Shown here: one piece after another, positions 20,646 through 32,704 of the stretch
How positions within the stretch are numbered: the first letter of the stretch is position 1
How the letters are laid out: each line of letters starts with the position of its first letter
Source of the DNA: Candidatus Eisenbacteria bacterium
Lineage (GTDB): Bacteria > Eisenbacteria > RBG-16-71-46
Direction of reading: 5' to 3'
DNA length: 64,000 bases
NCBI GenBank assembly: GCA_020847735.1
Contig: JADLBL010000011.1
Location: 39,923 to 103,922 of the forward strand
Position numbers and translations under genes: made by a program
The notes under the pieces: generated by a model
Databases searched by the model: none
What the model was told of the DNA's origin: nothing
What the model saw: the letters and a program-made list of their open reading frames with translations, nothing else

Positions 20646-21068
20646 TCAGGCGACGAGCCGCGCCCCCCAGACGATCAGCAGCGCCGCTCCGTGCGCGACG
20701 GCCCACGCGCGCAGCCAGGCCCGCGGCGGACGCCAGCCGCGGACCAGCGCGAGCGGCGCGAGCAGCCACAGCAGGGCGGCTTCGGCCGCCAGCGGCGCGG
20801 CGAGCGGATGCTTCGCGAGCGAGGCGGCCGGCCGGCCGTGCGCGAGCAGCGAGAGCGCCCGCGTCATGCCGCAGGTCGGACACTCGACGTGCGTGACCCG
20901 ACGGAACAGGCACACGGACCAGGCGGCGTCCTCCGGCGGAGTCCAGGCCGCGAGCAGCAGCCAGGCGCCGAGCATCGCCAGCCCGGCGTTTCGCCACGTC
21001 CGCCAGGCCCGCCCGCGAGCCGCGGCGCGCGGGCCCGCGCAGGCCAGCGGGGGGGAGCCGGCGGACAT
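20646..21068 (-). CDS. DUF2752 membrane protein
   Basis: 140 aa. The motif CPTCGMTRALSLLAHGR is the hallmark of DUF2752, with a preceding helix (AGLAMLGAWLLLAAWT) and two following (APLAAEAALLWLLAPLALV, AWAVAHGAALLIVWGARLV). The conserved CxxCGxTR suggests a redox or metal site near the membrane; no function is established. The start at 21068 is just 5 nt from the stop of the DUF1684 gene, so the two are one minus-strand operon. Confidence 0.82.
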   Translation of the reverse strand: MSAGSPPLACAGPRAAARGRAWRTWRNAGLAMLGAWLLLAAWTPPEDAAWSVCLFRRVTHVECPTCGMTRALSLLAHGRPAASLAKHPLAAPLAAEAALLWLLAPLALVRGWRPPRAWLRAWAVAHGAALLIVWGARLVA

Positions 21069-21073
21069 GCGCT

Positions 21074-22030
21074 TCAGTGCCCCGCCATGTGCGGGTTTCG
21101 CGCTCCGGCGCGAATCGCGACCGCGACCGTGTTCGAGCGGGTCGGAATCGGACAGTTGTAGTGGTCGCTGAACGCGCACGCCGGGTTGTAGGCGAGGTTG
21201 AAGTCGAGCAGCCAGCGCCCGTCGCCGAGCGGCTCGGGGTCGAGGTAGCGGCCGACGCCGTAGGACTCCCGCCCGGTCGTCGCGTCGCGGAAGAAGATGC
21301 TGATGGAGTTCTCGTCCACGCCCGGCTCGAGCAGGCGCTGCGCTTCGAAGCGGCACGGCTTGCCGCCGACGAGCAGGTCGAACCAGCCCACGCGCAGGGC
21401 GCGGCGCTCGTTGCCCCGCGTCGAGAGGATCACGACCGTGTCGGCCTTCGGGTCCGGCACGAGCGGGGCGACGAAGCGGTAGGCGAAGTTCACCGGGAAC
21501 CACGGCATCGGCTTGTAGTCCGCGAAGCGGGGGCTCTTCGGGTCGAACACGATGATGGCCGGGTAGCGCTGGTGCGACAGCCGCACCGACCAGCGGCCGA
21601 CGCGCAGCATCGAGGGCGGCAGGACCACGTCGCGCACCGCGTCGTGGCCGGCGGTGACGACGCCGACGGGATCCAGGGCCTCGACGTGGAACGAGTCGCC
21701 GACCACGGTCGCGCGCAGCGCGTGCGCCGGCATCCCGGGGTCCTCGATGCGAACGTCGCAGTCCGCCGCGCTGCCGACGACGAGCGTGCTCCTGCGCAGG
21801 TAGTCCACGCGCCGGACGGTCGCGAGGTACGAAGTCGGGCTGGTGCGAAGCGCTTCGTTGTCCTCGGCGCGGCCCTGCTCGATGAGTCGTGCGAGCGAGT
21901 CCCGCTCGGCGGCGGACAGGCGCTCCGGCCGCACGGGTTTCGCCAGCGCGGCGGGCGCCGTCAAGATATGGACGGCGAACAGCAGGGCGAGCGACGCGAC
22001 GACTTCGCGGCCCGCGGCGGGCACTCTCAT
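21074..22030 (-). CDS. exported DUF1684 protein
   Basis: 318 aa. A signal peptide (REVVASLALLFAVHILTAPAALA) precedes the DUF1684 region. The C-terminal signature, YLDPEP...WLLDFNLAYNPACAFSDHYNCPIPTRSNTVAVAIRAGE-like, is clear. The middle has a partial FHA-like stretch (LVVGSAADCDVRIEDPGMPAHALRA). Function of the family is unknown. The start at 22030 has a strong site, GAGGAGATCGC. The gene faces away from murA. Confidence 0.85.
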   Translation of the reverse strand: MRVPAAGREVVASLALLFAVHILTAPAALAKPVRPERLSAAERDSLARLIEQGRAEDNEALRTSPTSYLATVRRVDYLRRSTLVVGSAADCDVRIEDPGMPAHALRATVVGDSFHVEALDPVGVVTAGHDAVRDVVLPPSMLRVGRWSVRLSHQRYPAIIVFDPKSPRFADYKPMPWFPVNFAYRFVAPLVPDPKADTVVILSTRGNERRALRVGWFDLLVGGKPCRFEAQRLLEPGVDENSISIFFRDATTGRESYGVGRYLDPEPLGDGRWLLDFNLAYNPACAFSDHYNCPIPTRSNTVAVAIRAGARNPHMAGH

Positions 22031-22358
22031 GCGATCTCCTCGGGAATCCGGCCGGGTGGGACGGCGGGGAGCATAGGGGCCGGCGGCCGGGATGCGAAAC
22101 CCTTCGAGAACGGGCAGCTCCGGGCGGGCGCGTTCCGCCACGTGCGTCGCGTGCGCCTCACGAATCCACGGAGCCGATCGCTCGCAGGACGGTTGCGCCG
22201 GCCCGCCCGGCTGCCGATAATCCCGCCGACTTCCCTTCACGGCGATTCGCGAGGCCCGGGACGGCCGCGTTCGGATCGCCGACCTTCCCAGGGGCCAGCA
22301 CATGGACGTCGCCTCTTCGCGCCCGCAGCGCAGGGCCACCGATTCGGACACCGGAACC
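22031..22358. other. divergent intergenic region between DUF1684 gene and murA
   Basis: About 330 nt with no independent gene. It contains the murA promoter boxes at 22193-22221 and an alternative in-frame murA start (ATG 22302) that would add 19 residues of poorly conserved sequence. Confidence 0.5.
22193..22221 (+). promoter_or_regulatory. probable promoter of murA
   Basis: TTGCGC at 22193-22198 and GATAAT at 22216-22221 with a 17-bp spacer. The -10 box matches 5 of 6 consensus bases. It lies 80 nt (ATG 22302) or 137 nt (ATG 22359) ahead of the murA start. Confidence 0.45.
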
Positions 22359-23612
22359 ATGGACGCACTCGTCATCCAGGGCGGCCGCCCGCTGCACGGC
22401 CGCGTCGCCGTCAGCGGCGCCAAGAACGCCGCGCTGCCCGTCATGGCCGCGACGCTGCTCGCGCCGGGCGTGCACCGGCTGCGCAACTGTCCGCAGCTCG
22501 CCGACACGCGCACGTTCGGCCGGGTGCTCGAGACGCTCGGCGCCGGGGTTTCGTTCGCGGGCGGCACGTGCACCATTGACACGACGAACGTCAGCAGCGT
22601 CGAGGCGCCCTACGAGCTGGTGAAGACGATGCGCGCCAGCATCTACGTGCTCGGGCCGCTGCTCGCCCGCTTCGGCGCCGCGCGCGTCTCGCTGCCCGGC
22701 GGCTGCGCGTGGGGGCCGCGACCGGTGAATCTGCACCTCACCGGGCTGCAGGCCATGGGCGCGCAGCTCGACATCGAGCACGGCTACATCGTCGGCAAGG
22801 GCGTCGCGCTGCACGGCGCGAACTTCAACTTCGACGTGGTCAGCGTCGGCGCGACGGCGCAGCTCATGATGGCCGCGACGCTCGCCGAGGGCACGACCGT
22901 GCTCGAGAACGTCGCGATCGAGCCCGACATCACCGTGCTCGGCGACGTGCTCGTCGCCTGCGGCGCGCGCATCGAGGGCCTCGGATCGCGCCGGGTGACG
23001 ATCCACGGCGTCCGCTCGCTGCGGCCCATCGACACCGCGATCATCGCCGACCGCATCGAGGCCGCGACCTTCGCCGCGGCGGCGGCGATGACCGGCGGCT
23101 CCATCACGCTCGAGAACGTAGTGCCCGATCATTTCGAGGCGTCGCTCAGGAAGCTCGAGGAAACGGGCTGCTCGATCGTGCGCGAGCACGACGAGGTCAC
23201 GGTCAGCGGACCGAAGCGGCCGCACGCGGCCGACGTCACGACCGCGCCGTTCCCCGGCTTTCCCACCGACATGCAGGCGCAGATGATGGCCGTCGCGGCC
23301 ATCGCCGACGGCACGAGCGTGATCACCGACACCATCTACCTCGACCGTTTCTCGCACGTGCCCGAGCTGGGACGCATGGGCGCGGACATCGACCTCAAGG
23401 GGAACGTCGCGGTCGTCAAGGGCGTCGGGCGATTGTCGGGCGCGCCGGTCATGGCGACCGACCTGCGCGCGAGCGCCGCGCTCGCCCTGGCGGCGCTGGT
23501 GGCCGAGGGCGAGACGAAGATCTCCCGCATCTACCACCTCGATCGCGGCTACGAGAACTTCGACGCCAAGCTGACCTCGCTCGGCGCGCGCGTCGAGCGC
23601 ATCCGCGAATGA
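22359..23612 (+). CDS. murA: UDP-N-acetylglucosamine 1-carboxyvinyltransferase
   Basis: First committed step of peptidoglycan synthesis: adds enolpyruvate from PEP to UDP-GlcNAc. From ATG 22359 it is 417 aa, the family's usual length; ATG 22302 is possible. The start MDALVIQGGRPLHGRVAVSGAKNAALPVMAATLL is canonical. The catalytic Cys sits in LPGGCAWGPRPVNLH, so the enzyme should be fosfomycin sensitive in principle. FPTDMQAQMMAVA and DRFSHVPELGRMGAD are conserved too. Its TGA overlaps the next ATG by 4 nt. Confidence 0.97.
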   Translation: MDALVIQGGRPLHGRVAVSGAKNAALPVMAATLLAPGVHRLRNCPQLADTRTFGRVLETLGAGVSFAGGTCTIDTTNVSSVEAPYELVKTMRASIYVLGPLLARFGAARVSLPGGCAWGPRPVNLHLTGLQAMGAQLDIEHGYIVGKGVALHGANFNFDVVSVGATAQLMMAATLAEGTTVLENVAIEPDITVLGDVLVACGARIEGLGSRRVTIHGVRSLRPIDTAIIADRIEAATFAAAAAMTGGSITLENVVPDHFEASLRKLEETGCSIVREHDEVTVSGPKRPHAADVTTAPFPGFPTDMQAQMMAVAAIADGTSVITDTIYLDRFSHVPELGRMGADIDLKGNVAVVKGVGRLSGAPVMATDLRASAALALAALVAEGETKISRIYHLDRGYENFDAKLTSLGARVERIRE

Positions 23613-24313
23613 CGCCGCGCGGGCCGTCGCGCGTGCGCGAGCGGCGGAGCGCGCGGCGCGGCCGGCCCGCGCCGGCGGGGCGACGCGCGGAGCCGGGCGC
23701 CGAATCCGGCGACAAGCGGTACGACCAGCGATACTTCGATCGCTGGTACCGCCGTTCGAAGCTGGGCGTCGGCGCGCGCGAGTTCGTCGCGCGCAAGGTT
23801 CGCCTCGCGGTCGCGGCCGCCGAGTACGTCCTCGCGCGGCCGATCCGCACGGTGCTTGACGTGGGCTGCGGCGAGGGCGCGTGGCGACCGATTCTCGCCC
23901 GCATGCGCCCGGGCATCGAGTACACGGGCTTCGACTCCAGCGACTACGCGATCCGACGCTTCGGCCGCCGCCGCAACCTGCACCGCGGTTCGCTCGGCGA
24001 GATGGGCTTCGTCGGGCTGCGAGGCCAGTACGACCTGGTCGTATGCGCCGACGTGCTGCACTACGTTCGCTCGCCCGAGCTGCGCGCCGGACTCGCGGCG
24101 CTGGCGCCGCACGTCGGCGGCGTCGCGTTCATCGAGGCCTTCACGAACTCCGACCAGATCGAGGGCGACCGCGCCGAGCTTCAGGACCGTACGGCCGCCG
24201 TGTACCGGCGGTTCTTCGAGGAGGCAGGACTCGCGCCGCTGGGTTTGCACCTGTACGTGACCCGCCGCGCGTTCGCGAAGCTGGCCGAGCTGGAGCGCGG
24301 AGCCGCCGGGTAG
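23609..24313 (+). CDS. class I SAM-dependent methyltransferase
   Basis: 234 aa. The SAM-binding motif I reads VLDVGCGEGAWRPILARM, with later motifs FDSSDYAIRRFG and YDLVVCADVLHYV typical of small-molecule or protein methyltransferases. An Arg-rich N-terminus (TPRGPSRVRERRSARRGRP) precedes the fold and may not be structured. The substrate cannot be told. ATG 23609 overlaps the murA stop, so expression is coupled to murA. Confidence 0.8.
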   Translation: MTPRGPSRVRERRSARRGRPAPAGRRAEPGAESGDKRYDQRYFDRWYRRSKLGVGAREFVARKVRLAVAAAEYVLARPIRTVLDVGCGEGAWRPILARMRPGIEYTGFDSSDYAIRRFGRRRNLHRGSLGEMGFVGLRGQYDLVVCADVLHYVRSPELRAGLAALAPHVGGVAFIEAFTNSDQIEGDRAELQDRTAAVYRRFFEEAGLAPLGLHLYVTRRAFAKLAELERGAAG

Positions 24314-24424
24314 GGTGGACCGGGTGCCCGGCCGCCGCGGCGCGATTCCGCACCGCCCCGGGGATCGAAGCCGCGCCATCGGTCACGCCGCGGTCAATCC
24401 TCGCGGCCACGGCGGTTCGGGCCG

Positions 24425-24454
24425 TTGACGCTGCCGCGGCCCGGCCGATAGCTT
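24425..24454 (+). promoter_or_regulatory. promoter of the metal-efflux operon
   Basis: TTGACG at 24425-24430, 18-bp spacer, TAGCTT at 24449-24454. The first ATG of the operon is at 24463, only 8 nt after the -10 box, so the transcript would be leaderless or nearly so. Confidence 0.65.
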
Positions 24455-24462
24455 TGTCGGCC

Positions 24463-24882
24463 ATGTTCTCCCTCGCCCGCCGCCTGAGCGCCTCCCTTGC
24501 GCTGTTCGCGCTGGCCCTGTGCTTCCCGCAGGGCAGCCTGATGCTGTGCGCGAGCGAGGGCGGGCACCTGGCGCTCGAAGCGACCTGCGAGGCCGGCGAC
24601 CTGCCGGTGCACGCCGATGCGCACCCGGCCACCACGCAGGAGCACTGCGACGGCGACGGCGGCTGCGGTCCCTGCCAGGACGCGCAGGTCGGCACCGAGC
24701 TTTCGGCCGGCCGCGTCCGCGACTTCGGGCAGGCCGCGCACCTGGTGGCCGCTCCGGCTCCGGTGACGTCGGCGTTCGCCTTCACGCCCGCGCCCGCGGG
24801 CCAGTCCGCGCGCTCCAGCGCGACGGCATTGCCGCCGGATCCGTTCTCGCGGGTCCAGGCCGGCAACCGCCTGCGCCTCTGA
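24463..24882 (+). CDS. small exported Cys/His-rich protein heading the efflux operon
   Basis: 139 aa. A signal peptide (LSASLALFALALCFPQGSLMLCA) is followed by a short region dense in metal ligands: EATCEAGDLPVHADAHPATTQEHCDGDGGCGPCQD. The rest is Ala/Pro-rich. Such leaders stand before czc/cus-type operons in other bacteria, so metal binding or sensing in the periplasm is a reasonable guess, but no family name is certain. It shares a promoter with the downstream efflux genes and starts without room for a ribosome site. Confidence 0.65.
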   Translation: MFSLARRLSASLALFALALCFPQGSLMLCASEGGHLALEATCEAGDLPVHADAHPATTQEHCDGDGGCGPCQDAQVGTELSAGRVRDFGQAAHLVAAPAPVTSAFAFTPAPAGQSARSSATALPPDPFSRVQAGNRLRL

Positions 24883-24971
24883 TCGTCCTCCGCGGTCCAG
24901 TCCGAACCCCGTGACCTGCCGCGGCGCGAGCGCGCCGCTGGCTCCGGCTTCGTTCCGCAGGAGGAGTTCCC

Positions 24972-26255
24972 GTGTCCGCATCGCCCCTGGCGCGCCCGTG
25001 CGCCCGCCCTCGTCCGCCGTTCGCAGCGGCCGCTCTGGCCTGCGCGTTCGCCCTGTGCGCCGCCTCCGTCGCGGCGGGCCAGCCGCCGCGGGTCCTGACG
25101 CTCGATGAGGCCGTGAGCGCGGCGCTCGCGCGTCATGCGTCCATCGCCGCCGCACGCCTCGACGTCACCGCCGCCGAAGCGCTGACGCGTGAAGCATCCC
25201 GCCGGCCGCCCCTGACATTCTCGGCGCAGGCCGAGAACTTCGGCGGAACGGGAGCCGGGAACTCGCTGGAGACCACCGCCGAGCTCGGCTGGAAGCTCGA
25301 GCTCGGCGGCGACCGCGCCGCGCGGCGCGCCGCGGCCATCGCCGGCGGCGATGTCGCCCGGGCGACGCTCGCCGAACGGGCGCGCGGGCTGCGCGCCGAA
25401 GTGACCTCGGACTTCGCACGGGCGTGGGCCGCGCAGGAGCGCTGGCTGGCGCTCGCCGAGGCGGCCGCCGATGCGGCCGCCTCCGTGGAAGTCGCCCGCG
25501 AGCGCCTGCGCGCGGGAGCCGCTCCGTCGCTCGAGGTGGCTCGGTCCGAGAGCGAGGCGGCGCGGGCCCGGGCCGAGCTGGCCCGCGCCGGCGCGGCGCT
25601 CGAGTCGGCGCGGCGTGCGCTGGCAGCGCGCTGGCGGGACGAAGTCCCGGCCTTCGATTCGCTGGCGCTCGCCTCGCCCGAGACGGCCGATACGCCGCCG
25701 GCGGACGTGCCGGCGACCCACCCGGTGCTGGCTTCGGCCGAGGCCGCCCAGCGTGCGGCCGAGGCGGACGCGCGCTCGGCGCGCGCCCGCCGCATGCCCG
25801 ACCTCGACCGTGGTGTCGGCGCGAGGCGCTTCCGGGAGGACGGCGCGACCGGACTGGTCGCGGGGCTTTCGCTGCCCTTTGGCGAGGTGGGCGCGGGCGA
25901 GGCCGCCGCGGCCCGCGCGCGCGCCACGCGGGCCGCGCTCGAGCGTGACGCGGCCGCGCGCACGCTGCGCACGGAGGCGGGCAACGCCGCCGCGAACCTG
26001 CAGGGAGCGCTCGCGGCCTGGCGCGAGCTCTCGCGCATCGCCGCGCCGCGCGCCGAGGAGGCGCTGGAACTGCTGCGTTCGGGTTACCGCGCGGGAAGGT
26101 TCGGCTACGTGGACCTCGCCGAAGCCCGCCGCGCGGCGCTCGAGTCGCGCATCGCCGTCATCGAAGCCGCCGCCGACGTGTGGCGCGCGCACGCGGAACT
26201 GGAACGCCTCACCGGTTCGGCGCCGCCGGACGGAGCGATGGAGGACTCACGATGA
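24972..26255 (+). CDS. CzcC-like outer-membrane efflux protein (TolC family)
   Basis: 427 aa outer-membrane channel of a tripartite metal pump. A signal peptide (AAALACAFALCAASVAAGQ) is followed by LTLDEAVSAALARHASIAAAR, the start of an OEP repeat, and long Ala/Glu/Arg-rich coiled-coil helices. A second repeat follows, ending RSGYRAGRFGYVDLAEARRAALESR. Start GTG 24972 has an AGGAGG ribosome site. Its stop overlaps the adaptor gene (ATGA), so the pump components are co-translated. Confidence 0.88.
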   Translation: MSASPLARPCARPRPPFAAAALACAFALCAASVAAGQPPRVLTLDEAVSAALARHASIAAARLDVTAAEALTREASRRPPLTFSAQAENFGGTGAGNSLETTAELGWKLELGGDRAARRAAAIAGGDVARATLAERARGLRAEVTSDFARAWAAQERWLALAEAAADAAASVEVARERLRAGAAPSLEVARSESEAARARAELARAGAALESARRALAARWRDEVPAFDSLALASPETADTPPADVPATHPVLASAEAAQRAAEADARSARARRMPDLDRGVGARRFREDGATGLVAGLSLPFGEVGAGEAAAARARATRAALERDAAARTLRTEAGNAAANLQGALAAWRELSRIAAPRAEEALELLRSGYRAGRFGYVDLAEARRAALESRIAVIEAAADVWRAHAELERLTGSAPPDGAMEDSR

Positions 26256-27289
26256 ACGTCCGCACGAGTGTTTCGTCCGATGTCGCGCGGCCGCCCGCCG
26301 CACGGGTTCTGGCCGCGGCGCTGCTCATTGGGCTCCTGGTCGTGACCGGCTGTGGTGGCCGCCCGGGCGCCGGAGGTGATGCGCACGAGGCGCCGGCCGC
26401 CGGCGGTCACGCGGACGGACCTGCCGGGGAACACACCGACGAGCACGGCCACGACGAACACGGCGCCGAAGGCGTCGTCGAGCTGACCGCCGCCGCGGCG
26501 CGCAACGCTCATCTGCGCGTGGCCGCGGCGGGCCCCGCGACCATCGCCACGCTCGTCGAAGCGCCCGGCGAGATCCACCTGAACGCCGAGCGGGTGCTCG
26601 AGATCCGGCCGCGTTTTCCCGGCGTCGTGCGCGAGCTGCGCAAGCGCGTCGGCGACGCGGTGCGGGCGGGCGAGGTCGTCGCGGTCGTGCAGAGCAACGA
26701 GAGCCTCACCGACTACGAAGTGATCTCTTCCATGACCGGCACGGTGCTCGCCCGCCCGGCGGTGACCGGTTCGGCGGTCAGCCACGAGTCGAGCCTGATG
26801 ACGCTGGCCGACCTCTCGACCGTGTGGGCCGATTTCGCCATCTATCCGCAGTGGGTGGGCCGCATCCGCGCCGGTCTCGAGGCGACGATCGTCGCGCAGA
26901 ACCGTCCGGATCTGTCGGCGCGCGGGACCATCCGCTACGTCGGGCCGCTGCTCGAACAGGACACGCGCGTCTCCAGCGCCCGCGTGGTGCTCGACAACCC
27001 GCACGGCGCGTGGACGCCCGGACTGTTCGTGACCGCGCGCGTCGCGGTGGACCGTGCGCGCGCCGCGGTCGCCGTGCCCGACGAGGCGCTCGTGCGCATG
27101 CCCGACGGACCGGCCGTGTTCGTCGCCGAGGGTCTGCGCTTCGAGGTCCGGCCCGTGACCACCGGCCGCTCGGACGGCAGGCTGACGGAGATCCTCACCG
27201 GGCTCGCGGCCGGGGACAGCGTCGTCGTCGCCAACGCGTTTGTGCTGCGCTCCGAGCTCTCCAAGGGCGAGGCTGGCCATGAGCACTGA
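26252..27289 (+). CDS. CzcB-like periplasmic adaptor lipoprotein
   Basis: 345 aa membrane-fusion protein linking pump and channel. The lipobox LLVVTGCGG anchors it; next comes a His-rich stretch (HTDEHGHDEHGAE) fitting metal binding. The barrel-sandwich and hairpin region includes EIRPRFPGVVRELRKRVGDAVRAGEVVAVV, and SSMTGTVLARPAV. The beta-barrel part reads TPGLFVTARVAVDRA. ATG 26252 overlaps the previous stop; its own end overlaps the pump gene by 11 nt. Confidence 0.9.
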   Translation: MNVRTSVSSDVARPPAARVLAAALLIGLLVVTGCGGRPGAGGDAHEAPAAGGHADGPAGEHTDEHGHDEHGAEGVVELTAAAARNAHLRVAAAGPATIATLVEAPGEIHLNAERVLEIRPRFPGVVRELRKRVGDAVRAGEVVAVVQSNESLTDYEVISSMTGTVLARPAVTGSAVSHESSLMTLADLSTVWADFAIYPQWVGRIRAGLEATIVAQNRPDLSARGTIRYVGPLLEQDTRVSSARVVLDNPHGAWTPGLFVTARVAVDRARAAVAVPDEALVRMPDGPAVFVAEGLRFEVRPVTTGRSDGRLTEILTGLAAGDSVVVANAFVLRSELSKGEAGHEH

Positions 27290-30200
27290 ACCGCGTCCCG
27301 AAGCTCCGCTCGCCGGGCACGACACCGCCTCCGGGCCTTCAGCCGGCGCCGACGTTCCGCGCGGCCCGCTCGCGGGCGTGCTGCGTTTCTCGATCCGCCA
27401 GCGCTGGCTGGTGGTGCTCGCGACGCTGGCGCTCGCGGCGGTCGGCGCCTACGACCTGAGCCGCGTGCCGATCGACGCGGTGCCCGACATCACCAACGTG
27501 CAGGTGCAGATCAACACCGTGGTCGAGGCGCTCTCGCCGGTCGAAGTCGAGAAGCAGGTCACGGTGCCCATCGAGAGCGCCATGGCGGGCATTCCCGATG
27601 TCGAGCAGGTGCGCTCGCTGTCGCGCTACGGCCTCTCGCAGGTCACGGTCGTCTTCCGCGACGGCACGAACCTGTATTTCGCGCGCCAGCTCGTGAGCGA
27701 ACGGCTGCAGCAGGCCCGCGAGGCGCTGGGGCCCGGCCTCGGCGACCCGGTCATGGGCCCGATCGCGACCGGCCTCGGCGAGGTCTTCATGTGGACCGTC
27801 GAGGCGAAGCCCGGCGCGCGGCGGCCCGACGGCGGGGCCTGGACGCTGACGGACCTGCGCGAGGTGCAGGACTGGATCGTCAAGCCGCAGCTTCGCGGCG
27901 TGCCCGGCATCACCGAGATCAACTCGATCGGCGGTTACCGCCGCCAGTATCACGTCACCCCGGACCCACGCCGACTGCAGGCCTACGGGCTCACCTTTCA
28001 CGACGTTCTGCTCGCGCTCGAGGCCAACAACCAGAGCGCCGGTGGCGGCACGCTCGCACACCGGGGCGAGCAGTACGTGGTCCGCACCAGCGGCCGGATC
28101 CACGACCCCGCCGAGATCGGCGAGATCGTGGTGGCGACGCGCGACGGCGTGCCGCTGCACGTGCACGATCTGGCCGGCGTGGGCGACGGGCAGGAGGTTC
28201 GCTCCGGCGCGGCGACCGAGAACGGCGAGGAGGTCGTGCTCGGCACGGCGTTCATGCTGGTCGGGGAGAACAGCCGCACGGTCGCCGAGCGAGTGGCGAA
28301 GCGCCTCTCAGAAGTCCAGCGCTCGCTCCCGGAAGGGGTGATCGCCCGGCCCGTCTACTCGCGCACCAAGCTCGTGGACGCGACGCTCGAAACGGTGCGC
28401 GCGAATCTGCTGGAGGGCGCCGCGCTGGTCGTCGCGGTGCTGTTCGCGCTGCTCGGCAACTTTCCGGCCGCGATCATCGTCGCGCTCGTCATTCCGCTCT
28501 CGATGTTGTTCGCCGCGACCGGCATGGTGCACGGAAAGATCAGCGCCAACCTGCTGAGCCTGGGCGCGATTGATTTCGGCATCATCGTGGACGGCGCCGT
28601 CGTCATGGTCGAGAACATGATGCGCCGCTTCGCCGGCCGCCAGCACGAACTGGGCCGCCCTCTCGACGTGCACGAGCGGCTGCACACCGCGTTCGCGGGA
28701 GCGTACGAGGTCGCGCGCCCGACGCTGTTCGGCGTCGCCATCATCATGGCGGTGTACCTGCCGATCCTGACGCTGTCGGGCATCGAGGGGCGCATGTTCC
28801 GGCCCATGGCGCTGGTCGTGCTGCTCGCCCTGGCAGGCTCGCTGTTGTTCGCGTTCACGGTCGTGCCCGCGCTGGTCGCGCTGCTCCTGCGCGGACGGGT
28901 GGCCGAGTCCGAGGGGCCGCTCGCCGGCCCGCTGCTGCGTGCCTATCGCCCCGCGCTCGACTGGGCGCTCGCGCGGAGGCGCATCGTCGTACTCGCAGTT
29001 CTGGCGTTCGTCGCGGGGACCGCGTTCGTCGCCACACGGCTCGGCACCGAGTTCGTGCCCACGCTGGACGAGCGCGACATGACCATCCAGGCGCTGCGCA
29101 TTCCGAGCACGAGCCTCGCCCAGTCGGTGGCGATGGACCACGACCTCGAACGGACGCTGCGCGGATTCCCCGAGGTGGCCAACGTGTTCTCCCGCCTCGG
29201 CACCGACGAAGTGGCCAGCGACCCGATGCCGCCCAACATCTCGGACATGTTCGTGATCCTCAAGGATCGGCGCGACTGGCCCGACCCGCGCAAGCCGCGC
29301 GCGAAACTGGTCGAACAGATGGAGTCCGCGCTCGCCGAACACCCGGGACAGGCGTACGAGTTCACGCAACCGATCGAGATGCGTTTCAACGAGCTCGTCG
29401 CCGGCGTGCGCGGGGACGTCGCGATCAAGGTGTTCGGCGACGACCTCGACGGCATGCGCGAGAGCGCCGAGAGGATCGCCGCCGTGCTGCGCTCGATCCG
29501 CGGCGCCGCCGACGTGCGCGTCGAGCAGGTGAGCGGGCTGCCGACCCTCGACGTGGACATCGATCGCGCGACCGCCGCGCGCTACGGGCTCAACGTCGCC
29601 GACATCCAGGGGGTCGTGCGCACGGCGCTGGCGGGGACCGAGGCGGGCGAGGTGCTCGTGGGCGACCGGCGCTTCCCGATCGTCGTGCGCCTGCCCGAGC
29701 ACGTCCGCCAGGATCCCCGGGCGCTCGCCGACCTCCCGGTGCCGGTCGAAGCGCGCCCGCGCCGGCTGCTGCCCACCGCGCTGCCCGCGGCGCACGAGGA
29801 CGCCCGCACCGAGTTCGTGCCGCTCGGCGCGGTCGCGGCCGTGCGGCTCACGGAGGGCCCCAATCAGGTGAGCCGGGAGGACGGCAAGCGCCGCGTCGTC
29901 GTGCAGTGCAACGTGCGCGGGCGCGACCTCGGGAGCTTCGTGGCCGAGGCTCAGGAGCGGGTGGCGCGCGAGGTGCGCCTCGCGCCCGGCGACTGGCTCG
30001 GCTGGGGTGGGGAGTTCGAAAACATCCTCTCGGCGCGTGCACGGCTCGCCGTGGCGGTGCCGCTGTCGCTGCTGCTCATCTTCCTGCTGCTGTTCGCCGC
30101 GCTGGGCTCGCCGAAGGACGCGCTGCTGGTGTTCTCGGGCGTGCCGCTCGCGGTCTCCGGCGGCGTGCTCGCGCTGGCCGCGCGTGGACTGCCGTTCTCG

Positions 30201-30545
30201 ATCACCGCCAGCGTGGGGTTCATCGCGCTCTCGGGCGTGGCCGTGCTCAACGGTCTCGTCATGCTGTCGTTCGTGCGCAAGCTGCGCGAGCAGGGCCTGA
30301 CGGTGGGGGAGGCGCTCCGCGGCGGCTGCACCGCGCGCCTGCGGCCCGTGCTCATGACCGCGCTCGTCGCCTCGCTCGGATTCGTGCCCATGGCGCTCGC
30401 GACCGGCACGGGCGCCGAAGTCCAGCGCCCGCTCGCCACCGTCGTGATCGGCGGCATTCTGTCGTCCACGCTGCTCACCCTGCTCGTGCTGCCGGTGCTC
30501 TACCGGCTCGTCCACCGCGACGTCGAACCGCCGGCGGAACCGTAG
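27279..30545 (+). CDS. CzcA-like RND heavy-metal efflux pump
   Basis: 1088 aa inner-membrane proton antiporter, usual length for the family. It has 12 helices and two large periplasmic loops. The helix 4 motif [15 protein letters not shown] matches the DFG-x3-DGA-x3-VEN signature of the HME1 group (Zn, Co, Cd), which is family knowledge and not proof of substrate. Other conserved parts: [19 protein letters not shown] at the first helix, and [29 protein letters not shown] before the second half. ATG 27279 gives [11 protein letters not shown]. It ends the operon. Confidence 0.93.
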   Translation: MSTEPRPEAPLAGHDTASGPSAGADVPRGPLAGVLRFSIRQRWLVVLATLALAAVGAYDLSRVPIDAVPDITNVQVQINTVVEALSPVEVEKQVTVPIESAMAGIPDVEQVRSLSRYGLSQVTVVFRDGTNLYFARQLVSERLQQAREALGPGLGDPVMGPIATGLGEVFMWTVEAKPGARRPDGGAWTLTDLREVQDWIVKPQLRGVPGITEINSIGGYRRQYHVTPDPRRLQAYGLTFHDVLLALEANNQSAGGGTLAHRGEQYVVRTSGRIHDPAEIGEIVVATRDGVPLHVHDLAGVGDGQEVRSGAATENGEEVVLGTAFMLVGENSRTVAERVAKRLSEVQRSLPEGVIARPVYSRTKLVDATLETVRANLLEGAALVVAVLFALLGNFPAAIIVALVIPLSMLFAATGMVHGKISANLLSLGAIDFGIIVDGAVVMVENMMRRFAGRQHELGRPLDVHERLHTAFAGAYEVARPTLFGVAIIMAVYLPILTLSGIEGRMFRPMALVVLLALAGSLLFAFTVVPALVALLLRGRVAESEGPLAGPLLRAYRPALDWALARRRIVVLAVLAFVAGTAFVATRLGTEFVPTLDERDMTIQALRIPSTSLAQSVAMDHDLERTLRGFPEVANVFSRLGTDEVASDPMPPNISDMFVILKDRRDWPDPRKPRAKLVEQMESALAEHPGQAYEFTQPIEMRFNELVAGVRGDVAIKVFGDDLDGMRESAERIAAVLRSIRGAADVRVEQVSGLPTLDVDIDRATAARYGLNVADIQGVVRTALAGTEAGEVLVGDRRFPIVVRLPEHVRQDPRALADLPVPVEARPRRLLPTALPAAHEDARTEFVPLGAVAAVRLTEGPNQVSREDGKRRVVVQCNVRGRDLGSFVAEAQERVAREVRLAPGDWLGWGGEFENILSARARLAVAVPLSLLLIFLLLFAALGSPKDALLVFSGVPLAVSGGVLALAARGLPFSITASVGFIALSGVAVLNGLVMLSFVRKLREQGLTVGEALRGGCTARLRPVLMTALVASLGFVPMALATGTGAEVQRPLATVVIGGILSSTLLTLLVLPVLYRLVHRDVEPPAEP

Positions 30546-30787
30546 CGAACGCCGCGGCGCCGCGGCGCGCGCGGGCCGCGGCCCCGATCCGCGCGAGGCC
30601 CGGCATCCGGGACGCTGGAAGGTCCGGGCTGCGCACCCAACCTTTCGAGTCCTTCGGCCCTTCGGGAAGCCGTTGTGAGCCATAGTTGTAACGTGTTCCA
30701 TCGTCTAGACTGCGATCGGCCGCCGTACAACCCCCCGAGTTGATACTGACCCAACGCAAGGAGCGCGACCGGCGCCCCCGCGCCGCC
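30546..30787. other. intergenic region between czcA-like gene and selB
   Basis: About 240 nt with a GC-rich palindromic block right after the pump gene (around 30553-30575), likely part of its 3' end. I looked for a selC tRNA and for a promoter with normal spacing and found neither. A possible TTG start for selB at 30740 lies inside. Confidence 0.4.

Positions 30788-32698
<1,911 letters not shown>

Positions 32699-32704
<6 letters not shown>

Noticed and set aside
28308..30701. 797-codon minus-strand frame opposite the RND pump
   Set aside because: Antisense shadow; composition is dominated by Arg, His, Gln and Glu and no motif is seen.
30686..30711. TTGTAA ... TAGACT as a selB promoter
   Set aside because: The spacer is only 14 bp, too short for a sigma-70-type promoter.
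30546..30787. Possible selC (tRNA-Sec) gene next to selB
   Set aside because: No long acceptor arm, TCA anticodon loop or TTCGA T loop could be assembled.
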